DNA from: an uncultured Eubacteriales bacterium
GTDB lineage: Bacteria > Bacillota > Clostridia > Christensenellales > Aristaeellaceae
Assembly (NCBI GenBank): GCA_902765305.1
Contig: CACWZI010000011.1
Span: 1-51,422 of the forward strand
DNA length: 51,422 bases
Direction: 5' to 3'
This document shows positions 17,810 to 25,846 of this stretch, in pieces (position 1 is the first letter of the stretch; each line of letters begins with the position of its first letter). The notes beneath the pieces are model-generated. The model searched no databases and was not told the origin of the DNA. It saw only the letters and a program-made list of their open reading frames with translations. The translations under genes and the position numbers were made by a program.

Positions 17810-18727
17810 ATGGCAACCAAAATTAAGACAAACAAAAAGCCGGGAAAAGGCGGTAAAATTGCCCTTGGCATATTCGCCGCACTGTTGCTGATCATCATCA
17901 TTACAGCATGCTTAGGTATGATCAACGCAAGTCTGCTGCGCATACGGCGCGCAGAGGTCGTATTGCCAGACCTTCCTCGAGGCTTTGATGGCAAGACGCT
18001 CCTCTATGCGTCGGATATCGATATCTTCGGCATCAATACACCGACCCGTATGGGAATACTGTTCAATCAGCTGCAATCGCTGCATCCCGATTTATTGGTT
18101 CTCGGCGGAGATTACAACTCCACCTCCCTGCTGGACAAGCTGAATCGCACTGAAAACAGCAGCGACAATACAGCACATATACTGAAATCCCGTTCAGATT
18201 TCTTCCATTATATAAGTGCTTTCCAGGCGCCCCTTGGAAAGTACGGCATTGCCAACACTGAAGACATTCAATGGCAAAGCCTTCGCGAGGCGATGGAAGC
18301 AAACGGTATAAAGCCCTTGATCAATGAAAAGACTGACATTCACTCAAATGGAGATACCCTGTGGCTTGTCGGTATCTGTGGAAAGATTTCAAGCCTGAAC
18401 GATGCAGGCAAAGCCTTTTCCCATAACGACAGTGTACTGGTCTTTGCCGAAGGGCCGGATGTCTTACCCATTTTGCTGACCAGTGAAGCCAAAGACGACG
18501 GCTCCTGGGCAGATATGGTTCTCTGTGGACATACCCACGGCGGTCAGATCCGTCTTTTCGGAAAGAGCATTCTCTCCCTGTCCAATGCAGAAAGGCGTTT
18601 TCTCTTTGGGTGGAACACTCAGAGCGGCATTCCAATACTTACCAGCCAAGGTATTGGCTGTGAAGGAATCAACATGCGTTTGGGTACGGAGCCTGAAGTA
18701 TGGCTGATCACACTCAGAAGCGCGTAA
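17810..18727 (+). CDS. Metallophosphoesterase-like protein with altered metal motifs
   Basis: This membrane-anchored protein (305 aa) has one hydrophobic segment at about residues 17-38 and a calcineurin-like fold of the YaeI/YkuE type. The last motif CGHTHGGQIRLFG is intact. The others are changed: SDIDI replaces SDxH, GGDYNS replaces GDxVD, and the GNHD motif appears as ANTED. The start is ATG 17810 with GGAG eight bases upstream; a TTG two codons earlier is less likely. The protein may be catalytically weak or use another site. Two parS sites follow directly after the stop. Confidence 0.75.
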   Translation: MATKIKTNKKPGKGGKIALGIFAALLLIIIITACLGMINASLLRIRRAEVVLPDLPRGFDGKTLLYASDIDIFGINTPTRMGILFNQLQSLHPDLLVLGGDYNSTSLLDKLNRTENSSDNTAHILKSRSDFFHYISAFQAPLGKYGIANTEDIQWQSLREAMEANGIKPLINEKTDIHSNGDTLWLVGICGKISSLNDAGKAFSHNDSVLVFAEGPDVLPILLTSEAKDDGSWADMVLCGHTHGGQIRLFGKSILSLSNAERRFLFGWNTQSGIPILTSQGIGCEGINMRLGTEPEVWLITLRSA

Positions 18728-18743
18728 TGTTTCACGTGAAACA
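18728..18743. promoter_or_regulatory. parS site 1
   Basis: The perfect palindrome TGTTTCACGTGAAACA matches the bacterial parS consensus bound by ParB/Spo0J. The palindrome extends by one base on each side. It starts right after the stop codon of the phosphoesterase-like gene. Confidence 0.92.
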
Positions 18744-18785
18744 TACACGCTCTGAAGTTGGGCGATATCATTCCAGAAATTTCCA

Positions 18786-18801
18786 TGTTTCACGTGAAAC
18801 A
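18786..18801. promoter_or_regulatory. parS site 2
   Basis: A second identical copy of TGTTTCACGTGAAACA lies 58 bp from the first. Clustered parS sites near dnaA are typical of chromosome segregation centres. Confidence 0.92.
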
Positions 18802-18804
18802 TTC

Positions 18805-18834
18805 TGAACATCGATAACATTGATGAATTATAAT
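18805..18834 (+). promoter_or_regulatory. Promoter of the radical SAM gene
   Basis: TGAACA (18805-18810) and TATAAT (18829-18834) are 18 bp apart. ParB bound at parS site 2 would sit directly upstream of it. Confidence 0.5.
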
Positions 18835-18869
18835 GAACAGACCGCATTGAATGACGTGGGAGGTTCGCC

Positions 18870-19760
18870 ATGATGCCCTATGTTTGCTCCGCCTGTCCAA
18901 GAAACTGCCATGCGATTCGCGGAGAAATTGGAAGGGGATTCTGCCGCATGGGCGCAGACCCTGTGATTGCCAGGGCCGCGCCGCATTACGACGAAGAACC
19001 GGTCATCAGCGGAACAAACGGCTCCGGAGCCATCTTCTTCAGCGGCTGTGCGCTGCGCTGTCGGTTCTGCCAGAACTATCCCATCTCTCATGATGGTTTC
19101 GGCGAGGTCGTCACCGTGCAGCGACTCAGGCAAATCTATTTTGAATTGATTGATCAGGGCGTCCACAACATCAATCTCGTCAATCCGACCCACTTTTCCG
19201 AAGCCTTATATCAATCCCTGGAAGGCGGATTAGCGGTTCCCGTGGTCTGGAATTCCGGCGGCTACGAAAAAGTGGATAACATAGCGCGTTTTGAAGGAAG
19301 AATACAAATCTATTTGCCGGATCTCAAGTACATCGACCCCGTCTCGGCCCAAAAGTATTCTGCCGCCAGGGATTACTTCGACTATGCCGGGCCTGCACTG
19401 AAGGAAATGCTGCGTCAAACCGGCCCTGTGGAATTGGATGAAAACGGCATCATCCGTCGGGGCACCATCGTCCGCCACCTGATTTTGCCCGGCTGCGCCA
19501 GGGAATCGATGGCTATACTTGACTGGATCGCAGACGAATTGCCTGGCGCCTGGGTCAGTTTGATGGCCCAGTATCTGCCCTTTGGGGATCTGCGCGGTCT
19601 GGACGAGCTGAACCGTAGGTTGACACAGGAGGAATACGACATGGTCGTCGACCACCTGATGGCCCTGGGGCTGGAGGATGGCTTTGTGCAGGAGCTATCC
19701 TCCTCAGACGAAAAATACATTCCGAGCTTTGACCTGACAGGGGTAAAAAGCATCAAATAG
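18870..19760 (+). CDS. Radical SAM protein, PflA/PflX-like
   Basis: This radical SAM enzyme (296 aa) resembles the pyruvate-formate-lyase-activating-enzyme homologues (COG1313 type). The SAM-cluster motif is CALRCRFC near residue 60. An N-terminal cysteine set CSACPRNCHAIRG, with GFC following, is typical of this subfamily. No glycyl-radical enzyme gene is nearby, so the substrate is unknown. GGGAGG seven bases upstream fits ATG 18870. The next gene follows after 15 bp and is probably in the same operon. Confidence 0.85.
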   Translation: MMPYVCSACPRNCHAIRGEIGRGFCRMGADPVIARAAPHYDEEPVISGTNGSGAIFFSGCALRCRFCQNYPISHDGFGEVVTVQRLRQIYFELIDQGVHNINLVNPTHFSEALYQSLEGGLAVPVVWNSGGYEKVDNIARFEGRIQIYLPDLKYIDPVSAQKYSAARDYFDYAGPALKEMLRQTGPVELDENGIIRRGTIVRHLILPGCARESMAILDWIADELPGAWVSLMAQYLPFGDLRGLDELNRRLTQEEYDMVVDHLMALGLEDGFVQELSSSDEKYIPSFDLTGVKSIK

Positions 19761-19775
19761 AGAGGAATTACATGC

Positions 19776-20585
19776 ATGGAACTGCGCTTTTCTCCGCTCT
19801 TCAGCGGGTCGAGCGGGAACGCGACCTATGTGGGCTGCGATGACGCTCACATACTGGTGGATGCCGGCATGTCCGGAAACCGGGTAACCGGGGAATTGAT
19901 GCGCATGGGCATCGATCCAAAATGCCTGAATGCCATACTCGTCACCCACGAACACGCCGACCACATCAAGGGCATCGGCATACTCTCCAGGAAATACGAC
20001 CTCCCCATCTATGCCACGGAAGGCACCTGGCAGGGCATGTACAATAAAATCGGCAATGTCAGCGATAAAAACCGCATCATTTTTGAGCCGGAACAGGATT
20101 TTTTTATCGGTTCCATCGATATCACGCCCTTTTCCACGCCTCACGACGCCAATCAATCGGTGGGGTACACCTTCGAGCTGAACGGCGCTAAGCTGGCCAT
20201 CGCCACGGACCTTGGCTGCATCAAGGAGAGCTGGCTCAAATACGTCACGGGTTCCGACGCTGTCATACTCGAATCCAACTACGACCCGGACATGCTGCGG
20301 GCCGGTCCCTATCCCTATGAACTGAAGAAGCGCATTACTTCCCGCAAGGGCCACCTTTCCAACGACGACGCCGGACATGTGGCTGCGGCGCTCGTGCGAA
20401 ACGGCACCAGCCAGATCATACTCGGCCATCTGAGCAAGGAAAACAACTTCCCCGAGCTGGCCATGCGCACCTGTGAATTGAATCTGCAAATGGCCGGAAT
20501 AGAGCCTCATGTGGATGCTTCGCTGTACGTTGCCCGGCGGGACGGCGCAACGGGCATGTTCAGCATTTCCTGCGAAATGGTATAG
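19776..20585 (+). CDS. MBL-fold metallohydrolase (WalJ/YycJ-like)
   Basis: This metallo-beta-lactamase-fold protein (269 aa) begins MELRFSPLFSGSSGNATYVG, the typical start of the YycJ/WalJ group (PhnP-like). The metal-binding motif HEHADH is near residue 59; later His/Asp ligands include ATDLG, ESNYDPDM and GHLSKEN. In Bacilli walJ sits with walRK near the origin, and a link to DNA replication or wall control has been proposed. walRK is not seen here, so the name is by similarity only. Confidence 0.85.
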   Translation: MELRFSPLFSGSSGNATYVGCDDAHILVDAGMSGNRVTGELMRMGIDPKCLNAILVTHEHADHIKGIGILSRKYDLPIYATEGTWQGMYNKIGNVSDKNRIIFEPEQDFFIGSIDITPFSTPHDANQSVGYTFELNGAKLAIATDLGCIKESWLKYVTGSDAVILESNYDPDMLRAGPYPYELKKRITSRKGHLSNDDAGHVAAALVRNGTSQIILGHLSKENNFPELAMRTCELNLQMAGIEPHVDASLYVARRDGATGMFSISCEMV

Positions 20586-20636
20586 GTCTGGAAAGCCCTA
20601 CATATCTATTTATTATTATGCAAGGGGAAAACCAAT

Positions 20637-21566
20637 ATGAATATCAAAAAACATCCGGCCCTCAGACTGTTGCTTCCCTCCGACCTGTTCCTTCCCACGG
20701 CCTTCCTCGCCGCGTGCCTGCTGGGCCGTGGCGCCGCCGCCCTTGGGCTTTTTGTGGCCTGGTATGCCTCCAAGCTGTGCGCCCTTGCCACCTCAGATGC
20801 CCTTCGGGCCGCATTTGCCACCCAACCTTCCACGAAATACGTCCAGGGCAGCGGGCTCGTGTCGCTGGGCTGCCAGCTTCCCGGCGCGGCGCTTTCCGCG
20901 CTTATACTCTACCTGATCCCGGATACGCGCCTCCTGCTTCCCATGGTGCCCTGTGGGCTGTTTTTAAATATAGAACATGTGTTCTATGAATATTTATGCG
21001 CAGTTGGAGATAGAAAAAGCGCCTTTGCCTGCCGGTGCCTCACCGCCGTACTGGTGCTGTTGGGCCTGATTTTGTGCATGCCGTCCCAACCGGACCTCGT
21101 CCCATTATCTGCCGTTAATCCCGGCTGTCTGCTGATCACCTGCGGCCTGTCTGTACTGATCGGACTTTTCATCAGCCTCTCACTGGGCGGCAAGCTTCAA
21201 CCCGTGCCCAACCCCGAAGTGCTCAGGCGCGCGCCACTGTCGATGCTTCATGCGGGGCTGTACCCGGCATTGGTTCTGCCTGCGCTGACCCTGCTGTGGC
21301 CCGGGCGCTTCACCCCGACGCCGCTCTTTGCGGGACTTCTGCTCTACGAAGCCTGTCGCACGCCCTTTCGCCGCTCACCCCTGGAATCCAGGCCGATGAA
21401 CCGGCTGCTGTTGGTCGTCGGCGCAGCGGCCCTTATCTGCCTCGTCGTCTTCCAATTCCTGTTGAAAACATCGCTTTCCGAACCCATTGCCATGACCGGT
21501 GCCGCGCTGTTGATCGCCGCGCTGTGCGCCTTTGGCTTGTTCGGAAGCCTTACACACCGTGAATAA
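20637..21566 (+). CDS. Unrecognised multi-pass membrane protein
   Basis: This is a very hydrophobic protein (309 aa) with about eight to nine predicted membrane segments, such as LFLPTAFLAACLLGRGAAALGL (split as 17-26 and on) and LLLVVGAAALICLVVFQFLL near 257. Loops are short, and no catalytic or transporter motif was recognised. It follows the MBL gene by 51 bp and ends at a bidirectional terminator. The spacing of helices vaguely recalls MATE/flippase-type proteins but this is not supported by any motif. Confidence 0.6.
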   Translation: MNIKKHPALRLLLPSDLFLPTAFLAACLLGRGAAALGLFVAWYASKLCALATSDALRAAFATQPSTKYVQGSGLVSLGCQLPGAALSALILYLIPDTRLLLPMVPCGLFLNIEHVFYEYLCAVGDRKSAFACRCLTAVLVLLGLILCMPSQPDLVPLSAVNPGCLLITCGLSVLIGLFISLSLGGKLQPVPNPEVLRRAPLSMLHAGLYPALVLPALTLLWPGRFTPTPLFAGLLLYEACRTPFRRSPLESRPMNRLLLVVGAAALICLVVFQFLLKTSLSEPIAMTGAALLIAALCAFGLFGSLTHRE

Positions 21567-21572
21567 AAAAAC

Positions 21573-21608
21573 AGGGACATGTCGCCAATTCGCACATGTC
21601 CCTTCTTT
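21573..21608. terminator. Bidirectional terminator between convergent genes
   Basis: A 10-bp perfect stem AGGGACATGT / ACATGTCCCT (21573-21582, 21594-21603) has A-rich sequence on the left and a T tract on the right. It serves the membrane protein gene and mnmE. Confidence 0.85.
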
Positions 21609-22973
21609 TTACTTTCCCACGCAAAATTGCTCAAATACCCGGTCGATGACCGCTTCGGTCGCATTTTCACCTGTGATTTCCGACAGGTTCGACAGCGCCT
21701 CCCGTATATCGATGGCGGCGGTATCCAGCGGCATCCCCGCCTCAATGGCGCCAACGGCGCTGTCCAGGCTGTTTGCCGCGCTTTGAGCCAGCTCGATGTG
21801 CCTCCGGGCCGTAAGCTGGCCGTTGTTTTCCTCGCCCACAGCGATCCGGCGCCTCAATTCATCGATCAACGCGTCGAGCCCGGTGCCAGCCTGGGCGGAA
21901 ATTCCCATGATCTTCGCTTCTGTCAACGTCTGCAGCTGCTGTGCTGTCAGCACAGGCGGAAGGTCACTCTTGTTCAGGCATATGATGGCCCGCTCGTCGG
22001 CGGCCTTTACCAGTTCGGCGTCCGCCGGGTCCATCTCACTGGCGGCGTCCAGCACGATCAGCACCACGTCCGCGCGCTCAACAGCCCGCTTCGCCCTGTC
22101 TACGCCGATGCGCTCGATGGGATCCTGGGTATCCCTTTGACCTGCGGTATCGGATATCTCGGCCAGCACACCGCCGATGCTGATCCGCTCCGTGAGCACG
22201 TCCCGCGTCGTGCCCGGAATGCTGGTGACGATTGCCCGCTCCTGGTTCAGCAGCGCGTTCATCAGGGAGGATTTGCCCACGTTGGGCCGCCCCGCCAACA
22301 CGATGGAGGCGCCCTCCCGCAGCAATCGGGCACTGCGTCGGTCACTTCGCCGGCGTATTTCCCCGGCGATCTTCCCCAGCGCTTCCGCGACCTCCCTTGC
22401 GGTGGCCTCCTCCTCGACCTCCTCCGGAAAATCCGTGGAAGCCTCCAGCAGGGCAAGCACGTCCTTCAGACGGTCTGAAACCTGGCGCACAAAGCCAGAT
22501 ACGCCGCCCTCCAGCTGCCTGAGGGAGGCCCTCGCCGCCGCCTGGCTGTTCGCGCTGATCAGCTGCATCACAGCCTCAGCCCTGGACAGGTCGATCCGAC
22601 CGTTCATAAAAGCCCGCCGGGTAAATTCCCCTGGCGCCGCCATCCGCGCCCCCAACGCCAGCGCCCGCCCAAGCACCGCGTTTGCGCTGGCGCTGCCGCC
22701 ATGGCAGTGGATCTCCGCCACGTCCTCGCGGGTATAGGTGGAAGGCGCGCGCATCAGCACCGCCATCACCTCGTCCAGCGTTTCGCCGCCTTCGTCCACA
22801 GCCCTGCCGTACATCAGTCGGTGGGACTCAAAATATTCCCGCTTTACAGCGGGAATAAACATATGCTTCAATATCGCCTCGGCCTCGCCGCCGCTGACGC
22901 GCACGATGGCGATGCCGCCGGCGCCGCCCGCCGTGGCGATGGCGGCGATGGTATCCGCTTCAAAATGGTTCAT
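21609..22973 (-). CDS. mnmE: tRNA modification GTPase MnmE
   Basis: MnmE, with MnmG, modifies U34 in the anticodon of several tRNAs (454 aa). It has an N-terminal folate-binding domain with AIATAGGAGGIAIVRVSG (9-26). The GTPase G1 motif GRPNVGKSS is near residue 228, with switch and G3 SDTAGQRDT, and G4 NKSD. The protein ends in the hallmark CVGK, whose Cys is catalytic. The ATG follows the dnaN stop by four bases, so they are coupled. mnmE near dnaA is common in Firmicutes, usually with rnpA/yidC, which are not here. Confidence 0.97.
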   Translation of the reverse strand: MNHFEADTIAAIATAGGAGGIAIVRVSGGEAEAILKHMFIPAVKREYFESHRLMYGRAVDEGGETLDEVMAVLMRAPSTYTREDVAEIHCHGGSASANAVLGRALALGARMAAPGEFTRRAFMNGRIDLSRAEAVMQLISANSQAAARASLRQLEGGVSGFVRQVSDRLKDVLALLEASTDFPEEVEEEATAREVAEALGKIAGEIRRRSDRRSARLLREGASIVLAGRPNVGKSSLMNALLNQERAIVTSIPGTTRDVLTERISIGGVLAEISDTAGQRDTQDPIERIGVDRAKRAVERADVVLIVLDAASEMDPADAELVKAADERAIICLNKSDLPPVLTAQQLQTLTEAKIMGISAQAGTGLDALIDELRRRIAVGEENNGQLTARRHIELAQSAANSLDSAVGAIEAGMPLDTAAIDIREALSNLSEITGENATEAVIDRVFEQFCVGK

Positions 22974-22977
22974 TGGA

Positions 22978-24090
22978 TCAGTTCGTCGCTCCGGTGCGCA
23001 CCGGCAGCACCAGGTGCAAATAGTCCTGGTCGCCCAGCGGCGTGATGACGCAGGGGCTGATGGCGTTGTTCAGGTTGATCTCGATCTGGTCGGCGTCGAT
23101 GAACCGCACGACGTCCGTCAAATACTTGACGTTGAAGGCGATGTTCAGGTTCGCGCCCTCCTGCTGGATTTCCAGCTTCTCATATACATCCCCGATCTGG
23201 GAATGGGCCTCTATGGCCATCTCCCCGTCGGCGATCTTCAGCACCAGCAGGTTGTTGTTGCCCTCCCTGGCGATCAATGCGGCACGATCGATGCCCCGAC
23301 GGAAGGGCTCAAGCTCCACGACCACCCGGGTGGCGAAGCGATTGGGCAGGATCTGGCGATACTGTATGTATTCGCCCTTCACCAGTATGACGAATATCTC
23401 CGTCTTCTCCAGCTTGATATGCAGCTTGTTGCCGCCAAAGGACAGCGTGGCGAAGGCCTCGGGATCGTCCGAGAGCAGCTTGCCGATGTCGCCCACAGCC
23501 CGTCCGGGGATGATGGCCGACAGCTTCTCCAGCACGTCGCCGCACTTGGCCCGCTTCAGCGCCAGCCTGAAGCCGTCCAGCGCCACCATGTTTACGTCGC
23601 CGTTTGCGATCTCCAGCAGGCAGCCGGTCAGCACCTCCCGCGCATCCTCCACGGCGATGGCGAATTCCGTCTTCTGGATCATGTCCTTCAGCATATCCTG
23701 GGGCAGGGAAACCTCCTTTTCCCCGCTGATGGACGGCAGGGCAGGGAAGAGGTCTGCGTCCTGGCCGGACATGTTGGTGCGGTTGCCCGCGCCCCTTATG
23801 GTGAATACAAAGCGATCGTTCATCGTAATTTCGATGTCGCCCTCGGGCAGGCGGCGCACGATTTCATTGAACAGCTTGCCCGGCACCACGCCCCGTCCCG
23901 GTTCGGTGACATAGGCCTCCATTCGTGTGACGATGGTGATGCGCTCGTCCGAGCAGGTCAGTATCACTTCATTCATATCGGTCTGCACCAGTATGCCCTC
24001 CAGGATCTGGTTGGTGGTGCGTCCGGGAAGCGCCTTTGTAACAATTTGAAGCGCTTCTGTCAGCGTATTGGCCGAACATGTGAATTTCAT
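22978..24090 (-). CDS. dnaN: DNA polymerase III beta sliding clamp
   Basis: DnaN is the ring that tethers the replicative polymerase to DNA (370 aa). It begins MKFTCSANTLTEALQIVTKA and shows the three repeated clamp domains, with RGAGNRTNMSGQDADLFPAL in the N-terminal part and the conserved C-terminal end YLHLVLPVR. GGAGG lies upstream of the ATG. It follows dnaA with a 211-bp gap that carries an AT-rich tract and DnaA-box-like sequences. Confidence 0.97.
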   Translation of the reverse strand: MKFTCSANTLTEALQIVTKALPGRTTNQILEGILVQTDMNEVILTCSDERITIVTRMEAYVTEPGRGVVPGKLFNEIVRRLPEGDIEITMNDRFVFTIRGAGNRTNMSGQDADLFPALPSISGEKEVSLPQDMLKDMIQKTEFAIAVEDAREVLTGCLLEIANGDVNMVALDGFRLALKRAKCGDVLEKLSAIIPGRAVGDIGKLLSDDPEAFATLSFGGNKLHIKLEKTEIFVILVKGEYIQYRQILPNRFATRVVVELEPFRRGIDRAALIAREGNNNLLVLKIADGEMAIEAHSQIGDVYEKLEIQQEGANLNIAFNVKYLTDVVRFIDADQIEINLNNAISPCVITPLGDQDYLHLVLPVRTGATN

Positions 24091-24301
24091 GGTTTTTTCC
24101 TCCCTGTGTTTTCTTCCGCGTCCAGGTCGATGCCGGGAATAATGGATGAATCTATTAATATATATAATATATATTCAGTAGTAGAAGTAGGGCTGTGCGT
24201 ACTGTGGAAATCCATTCCAAAACCCCGTCATAAGGGACTTTTCCCATCCACAGCGGCTGTGGATGGCGTGTGGAAAATGGAGGGTTTGTCCACAGCCCGG
24301 A
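24091..24301. other. Probable origin segment between dnaA and dnaN (AT-rich tract plus DnaA-box-like sites)
   Basis: An AT-rich stretch (24141-24180, with TATATATAATATATAT) fits an unwinding element. Imperfect DnaA boxes cluster on the dnaA side: TGTGGAAAT at 24203, a palindromic pair ATCCACA / TGTGGAT at 24246-24264, TGTGGAAAA at 24270 and TGTCCACAG at 24288. None is a perfect TTATCCACA. With the second cluster upstream of dnaA, this suggests a two-part origin. Confidence 0.7.
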
Positions 24302-25624
24302 TCAGCGTCCCTCGATCAGGCCCATGAGCTCCTCCACCCTTTTTCTGAAGGAGAAGTCGGCGTTCATGGAGGCGGCGATCTTGTCACAGCCGTGCATGAC
24401 GGTGGTATGGTCCCGTCCGCCAAAGGCCTTTCCGATGCTGGTGGTGGACAGCGTGGTCATCCGCCGGCAGATGTACATGGCCACCTGACGGGGCAGCGCG
24501 ATCTGCTGGCTGCGGTTTTTTCCGGTGATGTCCTGGGCGGTGGTGTCGTATTGCCTTGCGACCATTTCGATGATCAGCTCCGGCGTCACGGCCCTTGCGG
24601 CCTGAGAGCCGATGCGGCCCGACAGTGTGTTCCTGGCCATCTCCAGAGAGATGGGGGTCTGCATCAGCTCGGCGCGGGCGTTCAGGCTGTTCAGGCAGCC
24701 CTCCAGCTCGCGGATGTTGGAATTGACGTTTTGGGCGATGTATTCCACCACGTCATAGGGCACGTCTATGGCCATCTCGTTGGCCTTTTGCATCAGTATG
24801 GCTACCCTTGTTTCGTAGTCCGGCTTCTGTATATCCACGATCAGGCCCCATTCGAAGCGGGAGCGCAGGCGCTCTTCGATCTCGGGCAGCTCCTTGGGTG
24901 GGCGGTCCGAGGCGATGATGATCTGCTTCTTGTTGTCGTGGAGGCTGTTGAAGGTATGGAAAAACTCCTCCTGGGTCGCCTTCGTGCGGGAGAGGAACTG
25001 TATATCGTCCACCATCAGCACGTCCACGTTGCGCAGCCGGTTGCGCAGCTCCGAGGTCTTTTTCCTGGCGATGCCCTCGATCAGCTCGTTGGTCATGGTT
25101 TCGCTGGTCATCAGCAGCACGTTCAGGTGATTGTCCTGGATGGAGATGTAGTTGCCGATGGCGTTCATCAGGTGGGTCTTGCCCAGGCCGACCCCGCCGT
25201 AGATGAACAGCGGGTTGTAGACCTCGCCGGGGGTCTGGGCCACGGCCAGAGACGCCGCGAAGGCAAAGTTGTTCGAAGCGCCGATGATGAAGTTGTCGAA
25301 GGTGTACATCGGGTTCAGCGTATTCTGGCGAATCTGGCCCACTACCCGGGCAATTTCCGCCTCGGTATAGTATTCCAGCTCGTAGCGGCGGCCGAAAACG
25401 AGGGGGACAGTGCTGTAGATCATCGTGGCAAAGCGGTTCTGCACATGGCGAATGTTGAAGGCGTTGTCACCGCTGATGTACATCGTGTCCGACGCGATGG
25501 CATAGAGCTTCAGGGGCCTGATAAAAGTATCGAAGAAGGGGCGCTGGCCCGACTTGGTCAGCGTCTCCTCCATCATCTGGATGACCTTTTCCCATTTCGC
25601 CTTGTCTTCAGGCGTGTAATTCAT
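24302..25624 (-). CDS. dnaA: Chromosomal replication initiator DnaA
   Basis: DnaA binds DnaA boxes and opens the origin (440 aa). Domain I covers about residues 1-80. The AAA+ core has Walker A GGVGLGKTH near residue 145 and Walker B VDDIQFLS near 207, with sensor segment LRSRFEWGL. The C-terminal DNA-binding domain carries the signature GGRDHTTVMHGCDKI near 400. The start is ATG 25624 with GGAGGA eight bases upstream; an in-frame codon 12 residues earlier lies in the promoter leader. Perfect DnaA boxes in its own leader suggest self-regulation. Confidence 0.98.
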   Translation of the reverse strand: MNYTPEDKAKWEKVIQMMEETLTKSGQRPFFDTFIRPLKLYAIASDTMYISGDNAFNIRHVQNRFATMIYSTVPLVFGRRYELEYYTEAEIARVVGQIRQNTLNPMYTFDNFIIGASNNFAFAASLAVAQTPGEVYNPLFIYGGVGLGKTHLMNAIGNYISIQDNHLNVLLMTSETMTNELIEGIARKKTSELRNRLRNVDVLMVDDIQFLSRTKATQEEFFHTFNSLHDNKKQIIIASDRPPKELPEIEERLRSRFEWGLIVDIQKPDYETRVAILMQKANEMAIDVPYDVVEYIAQNVNSNIRELEGCLNSLNARAELMQTPISLEMARNTLSGRIGSQAARAVTPELIIEMVARQYDTTAQDITGKNRSQQIALPRQVAMYICRRMTTLSTTSIGKAFGGRDHTTVMHGCDKIAASMNADFSFRKRVEELMGLIEGR

Positions 25625-25648
25625 GGCGCAATCTTCCTCCGTCCGCGG

Positions 25649-25657
25649 TGTGGATAA
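25649..25657 (-). promoter_or_regulatory. DnaA box (perfect) in the dnaA leader
   Basis: TGTGGATAA on the plus strand is the complement of the consensus TTATCCACA. It lies between the dnaA promoter and its start codon. Confidence 0.85.
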
Positions 25658-25680
25658 CACAGGCGGATCAATACACAGCT

Positions 25681-25689
25681 TGTGGATAA
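25681..25689 (-). promoter_or_regulatory. DnaA box (perfect) just downstream of the dnaA promoter
   Basis: This is a second exact TGTGGATAA. It lies about 6-14 bases past the predicted transcription start, well placed for DnaA to block its own promoter. Weaker box-like sequences occur at 25781-25789 and 25804-25812. Confidence 0.85.
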
Positions 25690-25701
25690 CATATCGCCCT
25701 C

Positions 25702-25730
25702 ATTGTAGCATCACGGCCCCGGAAAGTCTA
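25702..25730 (-). promoter_or_regulatory. Predicted dnaA promoter
   Basis: On the minus strand TAGACT (complement of 25725-25730) and TACAAT (complement of 25702-25707) are 17 bp apart. Confidence 0.6.
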
Positions 25731-25816
25731 TAGAAGGCCACAGAAAGCGCGTTTTTTTCTCGGGTTTTGTCAAAAATGCGCATCCACAGGCGCTGTATTC
25801 AGGGTGTGGACAGGAT

Positions 25817-25846
25817 AAATAAAAAGCGCTCAGGCGCTTTTTATTT
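25817..25846 (-). terminator. Intrinsic terminator of murG
   Basis: A 13-bp perfect stem (25817-25829 with 25834-25846; AAAAAGCGC / GCGCTTTTT in its core) and a 4-nt loop end murG. The murG stop codon lies inside the stem. Being symmetric, it also works in the other direction. Confidence 0.85.
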
